Shown piece after piece: positions 37,919 through 47,926 of a stretch of DNA of 64,000 bases. Below the pieces are notes generated by a model. That model was given only the letters and a program-made list of their open reading frames with translations, searched no databases and was not told the DNA's origin. How positions within the stretch are numbered: the first letter of the stretch is position 1; each line of letters starts with the position of its first letter. The translations under genes and the position numbers were made by a program. This DNA is from Rhizobium sp. BK313 (lineage in GTDB: Bacteria; Pseudomonadota; Alphaproteobacteria; Rhizobiales; Rhizobiaceae), in contig NZ_JACHZQ010000001.1 of NCBI RefSeq assembly GCF_014193655.1, positions 2,480,001 to 2,544,000 on the forward strand, in the 5' to 3' direction.

Positions 37919-39835
37919 TTGACACACATGCCAGAGACGCCCCTGCTGGACCAGGTCCACTATCCCTCCGACCTGCGAAAGCTGGAGGACCGGGATTTGC
38001 CGCAACTCGCCCGCGAAGTTCGCGACGAGATGATCGATGCGGTATCGCGCACGGGCGGACATCTCGGCGCCGGCCTCGGTGTCGTCGAACTCACCATCGC
38101 CATCCATAACGTCTTCAACACGCCGAACGACCGGCTGATCTTCGATGTCGGGCACCAGTGTTATCCGCACAAGATTCTGACTGGGCGGCGTGACCGTATC
38201 CGCACGCTGCGACAGGAGGACGGGCTCTCCGGTTTCACCCGCCGGGCGGAAAGCGAATACGACCCCTTCGGCGCAGCGCACTCCTCGACCTCGATTTCCG
38301 CCGGCCTCGGCATGGCGGTCGCAGCCGATCTCGACAAGACCGACCGCCGCGTCATTGCCGTCATCGGTGATGGCGCGATGTCGGCCGGCATGGCCTACGA
38401 GGCGCTGAACAATGCCGGCGCCCTCGACGCCCGGCTGATCGTCATCCTCAACGATAACGACATGTCGATTGCTCCGCCGACCGGGGCCATGAGCGCCTAT
38501 CTTGCGCGCCTCGCCTCCGGCCGCACCTATATGGGCTTCCGCGATTTCGGCAAAAAGCTGACCGCCTATCTCGGCAAGAATGTCGACCGTGCCATTACCC
38601 GCGCCGTCGAACATGCCAGGGGCTATGTCACCGGCGGGACCATGTTCGAAGAGATGGGTTTCTACCATATCGGCCCGATTGACGGTCATTCCTTCGACCA
38701 CCTGCTGCCGGTCCTGCGTAATGTACGGGACCATGCACAAGGCCCGGTGCTGATCCATGTCGTGACGCAAAAAGGCAAGGGCTATGCGCCTGCCGAAGCG
38801 GCAGCGGACAAATATCACGGCGTCAACAAGTTCGACGTCATCACCGGCGCACAGGCAAAGGTCAAGCCGAACGCGCCGAGCTACACCAGCGTCTTCGCCG
38901 ATGCCCTCGTGCAGGAAGCGATGCTGGACGACAAGATCGTCGGCATCACCGCCGCCATGCCGAACGGCACCGGCCTCGACAAGCTTCAGGAATTTTTCCC
39001 TGCCCGCTGTTTCGACGTCGGTATCGCCGAACAGCATGCCGTCACCTTTGCAGCCGGCCTGGCCGCCGAGGGCTTCAAGCCGTTCGCTGCGCTCTATTCC
39101 ACCTTCCTGCAGCGCGCCTACGACCAGGTGGTGCATGATGTCGCGATCCAGGGTCTGCCGGTGCGCTTCCCGATCGACCGCGCCGGTTTCGTCGGCGCCG
39201 ACGGGCCGACTCATGCTGGCTCCTTCGACACGACCTTTCTCGCCACCCTGCCCGGCTTCGTGGTCATGGCCGCCGCCGACGAGGCGGAGCTGAAGCATAT
39301 GGTGCGCACCGCCGCCGCCTACGATCTTGGCCCGATCTCCTTCCGCTATCCGCGCGGCGAGGGCATCGGCATCGAGATGCCGGAACGCGGCGAAATTCTT
39401 GAGATCGGCAAAGGCCGTGTCGTCAAGCAGGGATCGAAGGTGGCGCTGCTGTCCTTCGGCACGCGTCTCGCCGACAGCCTCGCCGCCGCCGAAGATCTCG
39501 ATGCCGCCGGCCTACCGACAACGGTTGCCGATGCTCGCTTCGCCAAACCACTGGACCACGACCTCATCCGCCAGCTTGCCAGCCACCACGAGGTGCTGAT
39601 CACCATCGAAGAAGGCTCGGTCGGCGGCTTCGGCAGCCAGGTCATGCAGTTCCTCGCCACCGAAGGCCTGCTCGACAACGGCCTGAAGATCCGCACGCTG
39701 GTGATGCCCGACATCTGGATGGAACAGGCCAAGCCCGAAGTCATGAACGCCAAAGCCGGCCTCGACCGGGCCGGCATCGTGCAGACTGTGTTCAAGGCAC
39801 TGGGCCGCAGCCGCATCGTTGGGGCGGCTGGGTGA
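37919..39835 (+). CDS. dxs: 1-deoxy-D-xylulose-5-phosphate synthase
   Basis: Thiamine-diphosphate enzyme that starts the MEP isoprenoid pathway from pyruvate and glyceraldehyde-3-phosphate. Landmarks in 638 aa: [18 protein letters not shown], the TPP motif [18 protein letters not shown]...NDNDMS, and the transketolase-type [18 protein letters not shown] and [15 protein letters not shown]. Start is taken as TTG at 37919 because AGAGG lies eight bases upstream; an ATG at 37928 is worse spaced. The second MEP gene here, ispH, is 36 kb away. Confidence 0.97.
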   Translation: MTHMPETPLLDQVHYPSDLRKLEDRDLPQLAREVRDEMIDAVSRTGGHLGAGLGVVELTIAIHNVFNTPNDRLIFDVGHQCYPHKILTGRRDRIRTLRQEDGLSGFTRRAESEYDPFGAAHSSTSISAGLGMAVAADLDKTDRRVIAVIGDGAMSAGMAYEALNNAGALDARLIVILNDNDMSIAPPTGAMSAYLARLASGRTYMGFRDFGKKLTAYLGKNVDRAITRAVEHARGYVTGGTMFEEMGFYHIGPIDGHSFDHLLPVLRNVRDHAQGPVLIHVVTQKGKGYAPAEAAADKYHGVNKFDVITGAQAKVKPNAPSYTSVFADALVQEAMLDDKIVGITAAMPNGTGLDKLQEFFPARCFDVGIAEQHAVTFAAGLAAEGFKPFAALYSTFLQRAYDQVVHDVAIQGLPVRFPIDRAGFVGADGPTHAGSFDTTFLATLPGFVVMAAADEAELKHMVRTAAAYDLGPISFRYPRGEGIGIEMPERGEILEIGKGRVVKQGSKVALLSFGTRLADSLAAAEDLDAAGLPTTVADARFAKPLDHDLIRQLASHHEVLITIEEGSVGGFGSQVMQFLATEGLLDNGLKIRTLVMPDIWMEQAKPEVMNAKAGLDRAGIVQTVFKALGRSRIVGAAG

Positions 39836-39996
39836 GGCGCAGTTTGGCACAGCCGAAGTAGGGACGAACGCTTCGAGCCGATACGGCCGGCCACGATCGC
39901 TCAGACAAATGGTCACGTCACCCGACAGAATGCGGCGATGGTGGAAGAAACCACTGGATGCCGAACCGGCTGAAGGATGTCCTGGGTTGTGCGCGG

Positions 39997-40929
39997 CTAA
40001 CGTTCCGATTGCGGCTTTTCGATCCCTGCGATGGTGCCGATCTGTCCGACGAGAAATTCGACCAGTAGCCGGACCCGCGCAATGCCCGCCCGCTCCGGGA
40101 CAATTAGCATGCTGAGCGGAGTCGGCGGCAGCGAATAGTCCGGCAGGATCACCTCCAGCCGGCCCGTCGTCAGGAGATCATCGACAAGCCATCGATGGGC
40201 GGGCGCGATACCGCGCCCAGCGACGAGAGCCTCGCGCGCGGCAAGGCCATGGTCGACCCGAAATCGTCCGCCGAACGGAACGGCATGGTGCCTGCCGTCC
40301 GGCCCCTGCAGACCTAGGATATCGCTGCCGGCAACGTTCGACATGCGGATGCCCTCATGGCCGGAAAGATCCTGCGGACCAGCCGGTCTTCCGCGCTCTA
40401 CCAGATAATCCGGTGCCGCGACGAGCAGACGTCGGGACTGGCCGAGAGTCCGCAGCTTCATGGAGCTGTCGGTGAGAGGGCCCAGGCGAAGTGCGATATC
40501 GACACCCTCCCGCACGAGGTCGATGCGCTCGTCGGTGAGGCTGAGATCGACGCCGATGTCGGGATAGCGATCCTGAAACGCAAAGATCAGCCGGCTGACG
40601 TGTAAGATCCCGAAAGCCGCCGTGCACGATATCCGGATCGTGCCGGCTGGCGCACCGCGCGTGCCTCGCACCTCATCGCCGGCCTGCTCGACGAGGCGCA
40701 GGATCTGGATGCTGTCGGCATAGTACCGGCTGCCCTCATCGGTCATCGTGACACGCCGGGTGGTCCTGCTGAGCAAAGGCACACCAACGGCTTCCTCGAG
40801 CTCCCGCAGATGCCGCGTTACCGTTGATTGACCGACTCCGAGCTCGCGCGCAACCGCCGACAGGCTCCCGCGCTCGGCAACGCGGACGAAGGTACGCATT
40901 CGCTCGAGGGTGACATCCAACTTATCCAT
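39997..40929 (-). CDS. LysR-family transcriptional regulator
   Basis: 310 aa. HTH at about 8-66 (LERMRTFVRVAERGSLSAVA, QSTVTRHLRELEEAVGVPLL), then the effector-binding domain with AGTIRISCTAAFGILHVSRL and IALRLGPLTDSSMKLRTLG. It belongs to the group that often controls a divergent quinone or flavin reductase gene, and such a gene starts 95 bases away on the other strand. The palindromes in between are likely binding sites. ATG at 40929 is preferred over one 17 codons upstream. Confidence 0.9.
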   Translation of the reverse strand: MDKLDVTLERMRTFVRVAERGSLSAVARELGVGQSTVTRHLRELEEAVGVPLLSRTTRRVTMTDEGSRYYADSIQILRLVEQAGDEVRGTRGAPAGTIRISCTAAFGILHVSRLIFAFQDRYPDIGVDLSLTDERIDLVREGVDIALRLGPLTDSSMKLRTLGQSRRLLVAAPDYLVERGRPAGPQDLSGHEGIRMSNVAGSDILGLQGPDGRHHAVPFGGRFRVDHGLAAREALVAGRGIAPAHRWLVDDLLTTGRLEVILPDYSLPPTPLSMLIVPERAGIARVRLLVEFLVGQIGTIAGIEKPQSER

Positions 40930-41024
40930 TATTCGGCATAATCTTATGCATTTCCTACATGTAGCGGACTGTCCCTGCATTATCTAGCTTAAAGGTCGAC
41001 CTTCCAACTTAGGACCGCTGACCC
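40930..41024. promoter_or_regulatory. Divergent promoter with three palindromes
   Basis: The LysR/quinone-reductase spacer holds GCATAA-TC-TTATGC (40936-40949), CTACATGTAG (40955-40964) and AAGGTCGACCTT (40992-41003), all perfect. The first matches the general size of LysR half-site palindromes; which one is the operator is not known. Confidence 0.5.
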
Positions 41025-41822
41025 ATGAAAGTTCTGCTTGTCTTCGCCCATCCCGAACCGCGCTCGCTCAACGGCGCCCTCCGCGACGTCGCCATCAGTG
41101 AGCTCGAGGCTCAAGGCCACGAGGTGCGCGTGTCGGACCTTTACGCAGACGGCTGGAAATCCGAGGTCGATCGTGCCGATTTTCCATGGCTGACACCGGA
41201 TGCACAGCTCATACCGATCGCAGCTTCCAAAAAGGCATTCGAGGCCAATACGCTCACCGAGGATGTCAAAGCCGAGATCGAAAAGCTGCTGTGGGCCGAT
41301 ACACTGATTCTTCAGTTTCCCCTCTGGTGGTTCACCATGCCGGCGATCCTCAAGGGTTGGGTGGACCGGGTGTTCGCCTATGGCTTTGCCTATGGGGTCG
41401 GCGAGCACAGCGACAAGCGATGGGGTGACCGCTACGGTGAAGGGACCCTCATTGGAAAACGCGCAATGTTGATCGTGACCGCCGGCGGCTGGGAGGAGCA
41501 CTATACTGCCCGGGGAATCAACGGACCGATCGACGATCTGTTGTTCCCGATCAATCACGGCATCCTCTATTATCCGGGCTACGAGGTGCTTCCGCCCTTC
41601 GTGGTCTACAGAGTCGATCGTTTCGACGAGGCCGGCTTCCAATCGGCGGCAGAGCGCCTGCGTGAGAGGATGCGGACGATCGAGACCACCCCGCCCATCC
41701 CCTATCGACAGCAGAATGCTGGTGACTATCTGATCCCCAGCATGCAGCTCCGCACCGAGCTGGGTGATCCGGGTGTAACCGGCTTCGCGCTTCACTTGAA
41801 CGGCGCAGGCAAAGACGGCTAG
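41025..41822 (+). CDS. NAD(P)H quinone oxidoreductase, flavodoxin-like fold (NQO1/KefF type)
   Basis: FMN or FAD reductase of 265 aa. VFAHPEPRSLNGALRDVAI is the phosphate-binding loop; LILQFPLWWFTMPAILKGWVDRVF is the diagnostic quinone-oxidoreductase segment, and VTAGGWEEHYTARGING the second flavin loop. It likely reduces quinones or electrophilic xenobiotics under control of the divergent LysR regulator. ATG at 41025. Confidence 0.88.
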   Translation: MKVLLVFAHPEPRSLNGALRDVAISELEAQGHEVRVSDLYADGWKSEVDRADFPWLTPDAQLIPIAASKKAFEANTLTEDVKAEIEKLLWADTLILQFPLWWFTMPAILKGWVDRVFAYGFAYGVGEHSDKRWGDRYGEGTLIGKRAMLIVTAGGWEEHYTARGINGPIDDLLFPINHGILYYPGYEVLPPFVVYRVDRFDEAGFQSAAERLRERMRTIETTPPIPYRQQNAGDYLIPSMQLRTELGDPGVTGFALHLNGAGKDG

Positions 41823-41955
41823 GTCCGTCGGACAAGGATCTGCGCGACGGCTCACGCCGCGCGGATCCTGGCATCGATCCGGCAAAAAGCTCCACCGACT
41901 TGAGATCAAAAGGGCCGGATGGAGCAGTGCCTACCTCAAAGCATTCCTCTGCCAA

Positions 41956-41983
41956 ATAGCCCTCCCCGTAAGGAGAGGGCTAT
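41956..41983 (-). terminator. Intrinsic terminator candidate after the chemoreceptor gene
   Basis: On the minus strand ATAGCCCTCTCC-TTAC-GGGGAGGGCTAT forms a 12-pair stem with one G-U pair, followed by TTTGG. It sits 8 bases beyond the chemoreceptor stop and also between two convergent genes, so it may work both ways. The T-run is short. Confidence 0.6.
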
Positions 41984-41990
41984 AGAAGCA

Positions 41991-43931
41991 TCAAAACTCT
42001 TCCCATTCGTCCTGAGCAACGGCAGCAGCCGTTGCCTTGCCGCCGAAAGCCTTGGCTATCGTGCGGCCCAGCGCCCGTGCCGGCGAGGCGGCCGGTTTTG
42101 AGCGCACTGTTGCCGCTGCCGGTCGCGCGGGAGCCGCCTGCGGTGCATCGCTGAGTTTGAATTGACGCAGCAAGTCGTTGAGGGAACCTGCCTCGCGGGC
42201 GAGCGCATGGCTGGCGGCCGTCTGTTCCTCGACCATGGCCGCATTCTGCTGCGTGCCCTGGTCCATGTTGTTGACGGCGGTGTTGATTTCCTGCAGGCCC
42301 GTCGACTGTTCGCGGGTGGCGATAACGATAGCGCCGACGTGGCGATTGATCTCCTGCACTTCGGAGACGATCAGTTCCAGCGCCTTGCCGGTCTCGCCGA
42401 CCAGCGACACACCGGTATTGACCTGATCGCTCGAGGTGGTGATCAGCGCCTTGATCTCCTTGGCGGCATTAGCGGAACGCTGCGCCAGCTCGCGGACTTC
42501 CTGGGCGACGACCGCGAAACCCTTGCCGGCATCACCGGCGCGGGCGGCTTCGACGCCGGCATTCAGAGCGAGAAGGTTGGTCTGGAAGGCGATGTCGTCG
42601 ATGACGCTGATGATGTTGCTGATCTCGCCCGAAGACTTTTCGATCTGCTGCATGGCGAAGACCGCCTTGCGCACCACTTCGCCGGACTTTTCCGCGCCAA
42701 GGCGGGCGCGCTCGACGAGATGGCCGACATCTTCGGCACGCTTGGCCGAATCGCGAACCGTTGTCGTCACCTGTTCGAGGGCTGCTGCGGTCTCTTCGAC
42801 GGCGGCGGCCTGCTGCTCCGTGCGGCGGGCAAGATCGTCGGCGGCCGAGCGAATTTCACCTGCGCCCGCATTGATGGCCGATGCGTTGCGGCCGACCGAC
42901 TGCAGGGCCGATTCCAGCTTTTCGACGGCATTGTTGAAGTCGGCGCGAACATTATCGAACTGCGGCGCAAAGGCGCGGTCGAGACGTGCGACGATATCGC
43001 CGGAGGCAAGGGCGGAAAGCCCGCTGGCCAACGCGTCCATGGCGAAGCGGATTTCGCCCTCTTCGCGAGCCTTCTGTTCGTCGCTCATCTGACGTTGACG
43101 CTCGGCATCGCCGCGCATGCGCTCGGTCTCACCGGCAAGACGCAGCTTCTCGATCGCCGCGTCCTTGAAGACGAGGACGGCATCGGCCATGCGGCCGACT
43201 TCGTCGCCGCGGCCGATGGCAGGCACGTCGATGTCGTGTTCGCCGCCGGCGAGGCGATCCATGGCGGCAGTCATGCCAACAATCGGACGAACGATGGTGC
43301 GCGCGAGCAGCCAGGCGAGCACGGCTGCGGCCAGCGAGGCGATGATGCCGCCGGCGATCAAAGTCATGCGAAGATCGCAGTTTGCTTCGTCCTGCGTGGC
43401 GGCAAGGACATCAGCCTTGGCACGGGCAGCCTGCTTGATCTTGGCAGCGGCCTCTCGGAAGCCATCGAGCTGACCCTTGGTCTCGTTCTGACCGATCTTG
43501 ACGATCTGGTCGAGCGGCATCTCCGTTTCCCTGCGTGCCTTCATCTGCGGTTCGGCGAGCTGATGGAAATAGAGATCCGCTGCCTTCTGCATGCCGTCGA
43601 TTGCCGAAAGCATGTCCGGCGCATCGGCAGCAACCACCTTGGCGGCTGCGATGCTCTTCAGCATGCGATCGCGATTGGTCCCGACGTCGCCATAGGTGCT
43701 GTCGCTGCGCAGCAGCAAGAAGCCGCGCAGATTGACGGCCTGTTCCAGCATGGCTTGCAGGGAATCGTCGATCAGATTGACGAGCTGCTGCGACTTAACC
43801 TGCTCAGCGGCAGCCTGTGCGGAGACTTCTTCCTTGGCGTAAACGAATGCGGAAACGCAGGCAAAAATAGCGATAAGTGCTGCAAAAGTGATGGCGAGTT
43901 TGCCATTCAAAGAAAGGTTCTTCGCAAACAT
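41991..43931 (-). CDS. Methyl-accepting chemotaxis protein
   Basis: Transmembrane chemoreceptor, 646 aa. TM1 is at about 11-31 and TM2 at about 187-210, enclosing a periplasmic four-helix-bundle-type sensor of about 155 residues. A HAMP segment follows (about 211-265), then methylation helices and the signalling tip EVRELAQRSANAAKEIKALI. The C-terminus EWEEF fits the xWxxF pentapeptide that tethers CheR/CheB. The ATG at 43931 has AGGAGG upstream. No che genes are adjacent. The ligand is unknown. Confidence 0.93.
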   Translation of the reverse strand: MFAKNLSLNGKLAITFAALIAIFACVSAFVYAKEEVSAQAAAEQVKSQQLVNLIDDSLQAMLEQAVNLRGFLLLRSDSTYGDVGTNRDRMLKSIAAAKVVAADAPDMLSAIDGMQKAADLYFHQLAEPQMKARRETEMPLDQIVKIGQNETKGQLDGFREAAAKIKQAARAKADVLAATQDEANCDLRMTLIAGGIIASLAAAVLAWLLARTIVRPIVGMTAAMDRLAGGEHDIDVPAIGRGDEVGRMADAVLVFKDAAIEKLRLAGETERMRGDAERQRQMSDEQKAREEGEIRFAMDALASGLSALASGDIVARLDRAFAPQFDNVRADFNNAVEKLESALQSVGRNASAINAGAGEIRSAADDLARRTEQQAAAVEETAAALEQVTTTVRDSAKRAEDVGHLVERARLGAEKSGEVVRKAVFAMQQIEKSSGEISNIISVIDDIAFQTNLLALNAGVEAARAGDAGKGFAVVAQEVRELAQRSANAAKEIKALITTSSDQVNTGVSLVGETGKALELIVSEVQEINRHVGAIVIATREQSTGLQEINTAVNNMDQGTQQNAAMVEEQTAASHALAREAGSLNDLLRQFKLSDAPQAAPARPAAATVRSKPAASPARALGRTIAKAFGGKATAAAVAQDEWEEF

Positions 43932-44212
43932 GGGCAAGCGCCTCCTGAGCGCTGGTCCTGGCAAGCATCGACGAAGCGGCTGGGAGGAGCGCGGCCGGAT
44001 GCTTGAATATTCATAGGAAAAGGCATGATTGGGCGCGAAAATGCGGAGCCGTCATGGCAGGCGACCGTTCCAAAGCGGACAATCGCAATCGTAGGCATAA
44101 CTAGCTGCTACAACTTTAAAATCATTTAATTTTGTGCGGTGCAATAAGCGTGGCAATATCGAAGCCTACGGCGCGTTGGTACTAGTGTGCGAGTAGCGTT
44201 CGCGATCCAGTC

Positions 44213-44599
44213 TCAGGTCCCGGTATCCAGCACGATGATGACAGCGTCGAACGGTACTTCGGTTGGAACCTCGCTCCAATGACCCTGCCCGCTCACATCT
44301 TCCATCTGCCAAACCGATCCAGCCTGGATGAGGCGAACCTCGCCGTCGCTAGCCGTAACTTTCAACGCACCCGACATGCAGAACAAGATTTGCCGGTAAG
44401 GTGAGCGATGCAATTCACCGGCCCATCCAGCCGGTATGCGGATGGCGACATAGGCTTTGGCCGGCATTATCGGGGAGACCTGAAATGGGCGCGCAGGCGG
44501 CGCAAACTCCGTCTCATGCAAGGGCAATGCAAACGCGCCAAAATGGCTTTCGCCCGCCGCGTCCTCCGTCAGATGAATGACATCGTATGCACTATCCAT
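44213..44599 (-). CDS. Cupin-domain protein
   Basis: A single-domain cupin of 128 aa. The beta-barrel motifs are recognisable in GWAGELHRSPYRQILFCMSG (motif 1, with a reduced set of metal ligands) and IQAGSVWQMEDVSGQGHWSE (motif 2). No other domain. It may bind a small ligand or act as a simple enzyme; nothing around it tells which. ATG at 44599. Confidence 0.7.
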   Translation of the reverse strand: MDSAYDVIHLTEDAAGESHFGAFALPLHETEFAPPARPFQVSPIMPAKAYVAIRIPAGWAGELHRSPYRQILFCMSGALKVTASDGEVRLIQAGSVWQMEDVSGQGHWSEVPTEVPFDAVIIVLDTGT

Positions 44600-44766
44600 T
44601 GACGCCCCTCCCCCTGGAGTTTTAGCACAACAGTCATCTCCATTCCACGGAACAGCACCACGGGCTCACATGGTCTGGATTGGCAGCAATCAAGACACGT
44701 GACCAGGCGTCGATGACCGCTAGATTGGCTGCATCATCTGCGGGCCTCAACCAACCATCGCCGAAC

Positions 44767-45774
44767 CTAATTTTGTGACACGGCGTTGAGGATCAGAATA
44801 TCCAGATCATGTTCTGGATAAAAATCCTTCGCGGTCGTCTGAAACGTCGTCGGGCCGATCTTCTTGACGCCCATGCCACAGAAGCTGACATAGTTGTCCG
44901 GGCTGCCCTTATCGACGGTCAACTGAAAATGCTTGATCGGACCGGACCAGTTGGCGCCAGTGCTGAGCACATAGGAAATCCAGCTTTCGGTATAGCCGCG
45001 GCCACCCTTGTCGGCGGCTGCGGATAGCTTGCCAGCGGTTTTGACGAAAGCGTCGTCGACGCAGAATTTGGTCTGATAGCTCTTAAGCTGCGCTTTCTTG
45101 TAATCGTCGTCGCCGGCAAACGTGATGGCCACGGTCCCGCCGACGCTCGGCTTATAGCGATGCTGGACGCTGATATTTGCGCCGGCCGGAAACCTGGTGC
45201 GCCACCAATAGGTCGTATGCAGGGTCCACATCGGCGTCGGGTGATGCTTCATGCCCTGCCCGTCATTGTCGTATTCGTCGTCCGCGATGAGGCCGCGAGC
45301 TGTCCAGTCCTCGAGCACGTCAGGAGGCAGCTTCGCGACCGCGTCCAGCGTCGCTTTGCTGAGCGGCAGCAGCGGAATGTTGTGCGCCTTCAACTCCGCC
45401 GTCATATCGATACCGGCGACGGTGACGCTCTGCTGCAAAGTCGGAGTGATCGGCTTGCCGTCCTGCGCGACGGTGAAATCGAGGAAATTGTCGGCATCGA
45501 CGTCACCGATCGCGACCATGCTGTCGATATCGCCCTGAATGTCCGGCATCGGAAAGGCGACCATGCTTTCGACATCCTTGTCCGCGGTGTTCTGGAAGAT
45601 GTAGTCGACCCGCACCTCCGTCGGGGAAATGAAGAGCTTTTCGTCATCCATGCTGATATCGCCGGTGCGGACATAGGCTAGGCCACCCGTCTTGAGTTCG
45701 GCCATGGTGTCATTTGCCAGGGCCGGCGTGGCAAGCATCGCCAGAGCCGTCGCATAGCCGTAGATCCCGTGCAT
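44767..45774 (-). CDS. DUF4424 family exported protein
   Basis: 335 aa with a signal peptide (1-20, APALAND). The mature N-terminus NDTMAELKTGGLAYVRTGDI followed by SMDDEKLFISPTEVRVDY is the DUF4424 signature; a central YWWRTRFPAGANISVQHRYK and a C-terminal KDFYPEHDLDILIL also fit. The family occurs in rhizobia and relatives, role unknown. ATG at 45774 with a strong GAGGGGG site; the upstream in-frame extension overlaps the tlyA promoter and is not credible. Divergent from tlyA. Confidence 0.8.
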   Translation of the reverse strand: MHGIYGYATALAMLATPALANDTMAELKTGGLAYVRTGDISMDDEKLFISPTEVRVDYIFQNTADKDVESMVAFPMPDIQGDIDSMVAIGDVDADNFLDFTVAQDGKPITPTLQQSVTVAGIDMTAELKAHNIPLLPLSKATLDAVAKLPPDVLEDWTARGLIADDEYDNDGQGMKHHPTPMWTLHTTYWWRTRFPAGANISVQHRYKPSVGGTVAITFAGDDDYKKAQLKSYQTKFCVDDAFVKTAGKLSAAADKGGRGYTESWISYVLSTGANWSGPIKHFQLTVDKGSPDNYVSFCGMGVKKIGPTTFQTTAKDFYPEHDLDILILNAVSQN

Positions 45775-45900
45775 TCGAGCCCCCTCTACCACCGGTTTTG
45801 CGGCGATTATGGCGAGATACCGCATAGCGTCAACGCCGACATTCGACACCATCAGCACAAAACGCTTGCAACGCCGACCATTGCCCGGCATGGACAGCCT

Positions 45901-46641
45901 ATGTCCGAACCGCAACGCCTTGATCAGCTTCTCGTCTCCCTTTCACTTTTCGCCAGCCGCTCGCGGGCACGCGACGCCATTCAGCGCGGTACCGTGACGG
46001 TTTACGGCAAAGTGGTGAGCAAGCCCGGGGCTTTGTTTACTGAAGATGCCGAGATCGCGATCGACGATCCCGCTCAGGATTATGTTTCGCGGGCCGCACT
46101 GAAACTTGTGGCCGCGCTGGATCATTTCCAGCTCGACCCCCAAGGACAGCAGTGTCTCGATGTCGGCGCTTCGACTGGCGGTTTCACCGAAGTGCTGCTA
46201 CAGCGGGGTGCGGCGCATGTCACCGCCATCGATGTCGGGCATGGACAGATGCATCCGCGCATATCAGCCGATCCGCGCGTGACCAATATCGAGGGGCTTA
46301 ACGCACGCAATCTGACGGCTGAGGATGTTGGCAAGCCCACAACCTTCATCGTCTCCGACGTGTCCTTTATCTCGCTGAAGCTGGCGCTGGCACCGGCCCT
46401 TGTGCTCGCAGACCCAGGCTCGCACTGTGCGTTGCTCGTGAAGCCGCAATTCGAGGCCGGGCGCGAGGCGATCGGCAAGGCGGGCCTATTGAAGGACCCC
46501 TCTTCCGCTCCGACGGTTGCGGCGGAACTGGAACGCTGGCTGATCGAGGACATGGGCTGGCGGAGCCTCGGCCTCATCCCATCGCCAATCGCAGGTGGCG
46601 ATGGCAATCAGGAATTTCTTCTCGCAGGGATCAAGCCATGA
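45901..46641 (+). CDS. tlyA: TlyA family RNA 2'-O-methyltransferase
   Basis: S4 domain at about 5-62 (RLDQLLVSLSLFASRSRARD) then an FtsJ-type methyltransferase: SAM loop CLDVGASTGGFTEVLLQRGA, and SDVSFISLKLALAPAL and LLVKPQFEAGRE as later motifs. In other bacteria TlyA methylates rRNA 2'-hydroxyls; haemolysin is only an old name. 246 aa from ATG at 45901. The stop overlaps the next RNA methyltransferase start (ATGA). Confidence 0.93.
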   Translation: MSEPQRLDQLLVSLSLFASRSRARDAIQRGTVTVYGKVVSKPGALFTEDAEIAIDDPAQDYVSRAALKLVAALDHFQLDPQGQQCLDVGASTGGFTEVLLQRGAAHVTAIDVGHGQMHPRISADPRVTNIEGLNARNLTAEDVGKPTTFIVSDVSFISLKLALAPALVLADPGSHCALLVKPQFEAGREAIGKAGLLKDPSSAPTVAAELERWLIEDMGWRSLGLIPSPIAGGDGNQEFLLAGIKP

Positions 46642-47888
46642 GCACCGAAACCGTCACCATTCAGAAGCTCGGAGCCCAGGGCGACGGCATTGCCCAGGGC
46701 GTGGACGGGCCGATCTATGTGCCCTTCACGCTGCCCGGTGAAACCGTTGCTATCGCGCGTGTGAAGAGCCAGGGCACATTGATGTCGATCACATCAGCCT
46801 CGTCCGACCGGCAGGAGCCGCACTGTCGGCATTTCGGCCCGGACGGCGTCAACGGCGCCTGCGGCGGCTGCACGCTCCAGCACTATGCCGATGGTCCCTA
46901 CCGCGCCTTCAAGCGCCAGCTCGTGGTCGATGCGCTGCGCTCCAAAGGGCTGACGCCCGAGGTGGACGACATCATCGCCGCACATCCCGGCGAGCGCCGG
47001 CGCGTCGTCTTCGCTGCGCGGAAGACCGAGAAGGATATGCTGATCGGCTTCAATCAGGCCGAAAGCCACCATATCGTCGCCATTGAGGAATGTCCGATCG
47101 CCTCTGCCGGGATCATGTCACGGCTGCCGGCGATCAGGGCTGTCGGCGCGGCCCTCGCGGTCAGCGCGGAAGCATTTCGCATCTCCGTTTTGGAGACGCT
47201 CTCCGGCCTCGACATCGCCGTCGATGACGTCAAAAAGCTCTCCGATAAGCAGCGTCGCGGCGCCATCGAAACCATTCTCGCCCTGCGCGGCGTAGCCCGT
47301 GTCTCACTGAACGGCGAAATCCTGGTGGAGCCGATGAAGCCGATCATCGATTTCGGCGGTATACAGGTCTCGCCACCGTCAGGCGCCTTCACCCAGGCGA
47401 CGAAGCCGGCGGAAGAGGCCATGGCCGAACTGGTCGCCGCCCATATCGGCAAGGCGAAGCGCATCGCCGATCTCTTCGCCGGCAGTGGCACCTTCTCATT
47501 GCGCCTGGCGCGCATCGGCCGCGTGCATGCGGTCGAAAGCGAGGAGAAGGCGCTGGCAGCGCTCGATCATGCAGCGCGCAATACGCAGGGGCTGAAACCG
47601 GTGACCATCGAACGCCGCGATCTTTTCCGCCGACCGCTTATGGCCCAGGAGCTGAAAGCCTACGACGCCGTCGTCTTCGATCCGCCGCGCGCCGGCGCGG
47701 AGTTCCAAAGCAAGGAATTGGCTCGCTCCGCTGTCAAGAAGATCGTCGCCGTCTCCTGCAACCCGCTGACGCTTGCCCGCGACCTCGCCCTGCTGGTTGA
47801 AAGCGGCTTTCGGATCACGAGGGTGACGCCGATCGACCAATTCCTGTGGACATCGCATGTCGAGGTCGTGGCCGCGCTGGAGAAGTGA
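46638..47888 (+). CDS. TrmA/RlmD-family RNA 5-methyluridine methyltransferase
   Basis: Class I SAM-dependent methyltransferase (COG2265), 416 aa. An N-terminal TRAM-like domain is followed by the iron-sulfur cysteine cluster (CRHFGPDGVNGACGGCTLQHY, with one more Cys in EECPIAS). SAM motif IADLFAGSGTFSLRLA, substrate motif FDPPRAGAEFQS, and the catalytic cysteine in VSCNPLTLARDL. Coupled to tlyA by a 4-base overlap, so both act in rRNA or tRNA modification. Whether the target is 23S U747/U1939 or tRNA U54 is unresolved. Confidence 0.9.
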   Translation: MSTETVTIQKLGAQGDGIAQGVDGPIYVPFTLPGETVAIARVKSQGTLMSITSASSDRQEPHCRHFGPDGVNGACGGCTLQHYADGPYRAFKRQLVVDALRSKGLTPEVDDIIAAHPGERRRVVFAARKTEKDMLIGFNQAESHHIVAIEECPIASAGIMSRLPAIRAVGAALAVSAEAFRISVLETLSGLDIAVDDVKKLSDKQRRGAIETILALRGVARVSLNGEILVEPMKPIIDFGGIQVSPPSGAFTQATKPAEEAMAELVAAHIGKAKRIADLFAGSGTFSLRLARIGRVHAVESEEKALAALDHAARNTQGLKPVTIERRDLFRRPLMAQELKAYDAVVFDPPRAGAEFQSKELARSAVKKIVAVSCNPLTLARDLALLVESGFRITRVTPIDQFLWTSHVEVVAALEK

Positions 47889-47926
47889 CGACTTGCCACC
47901 CCTCCACAACCGGATCACGTTCCCGA

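Noticed and set aside
37913..39298. 461-codon minus-strand frame opposite dxs
   Set aside because: Shadow of dxs; no recognisable protein motif.
42162..44006. 614-codon plus-strand open frame opposite the chemoreceptor gene
   Set aside because: The minus strand has clear MCP domains and a ribosome site; the plus frame shows no family motif and arises from GC-rich third positions.
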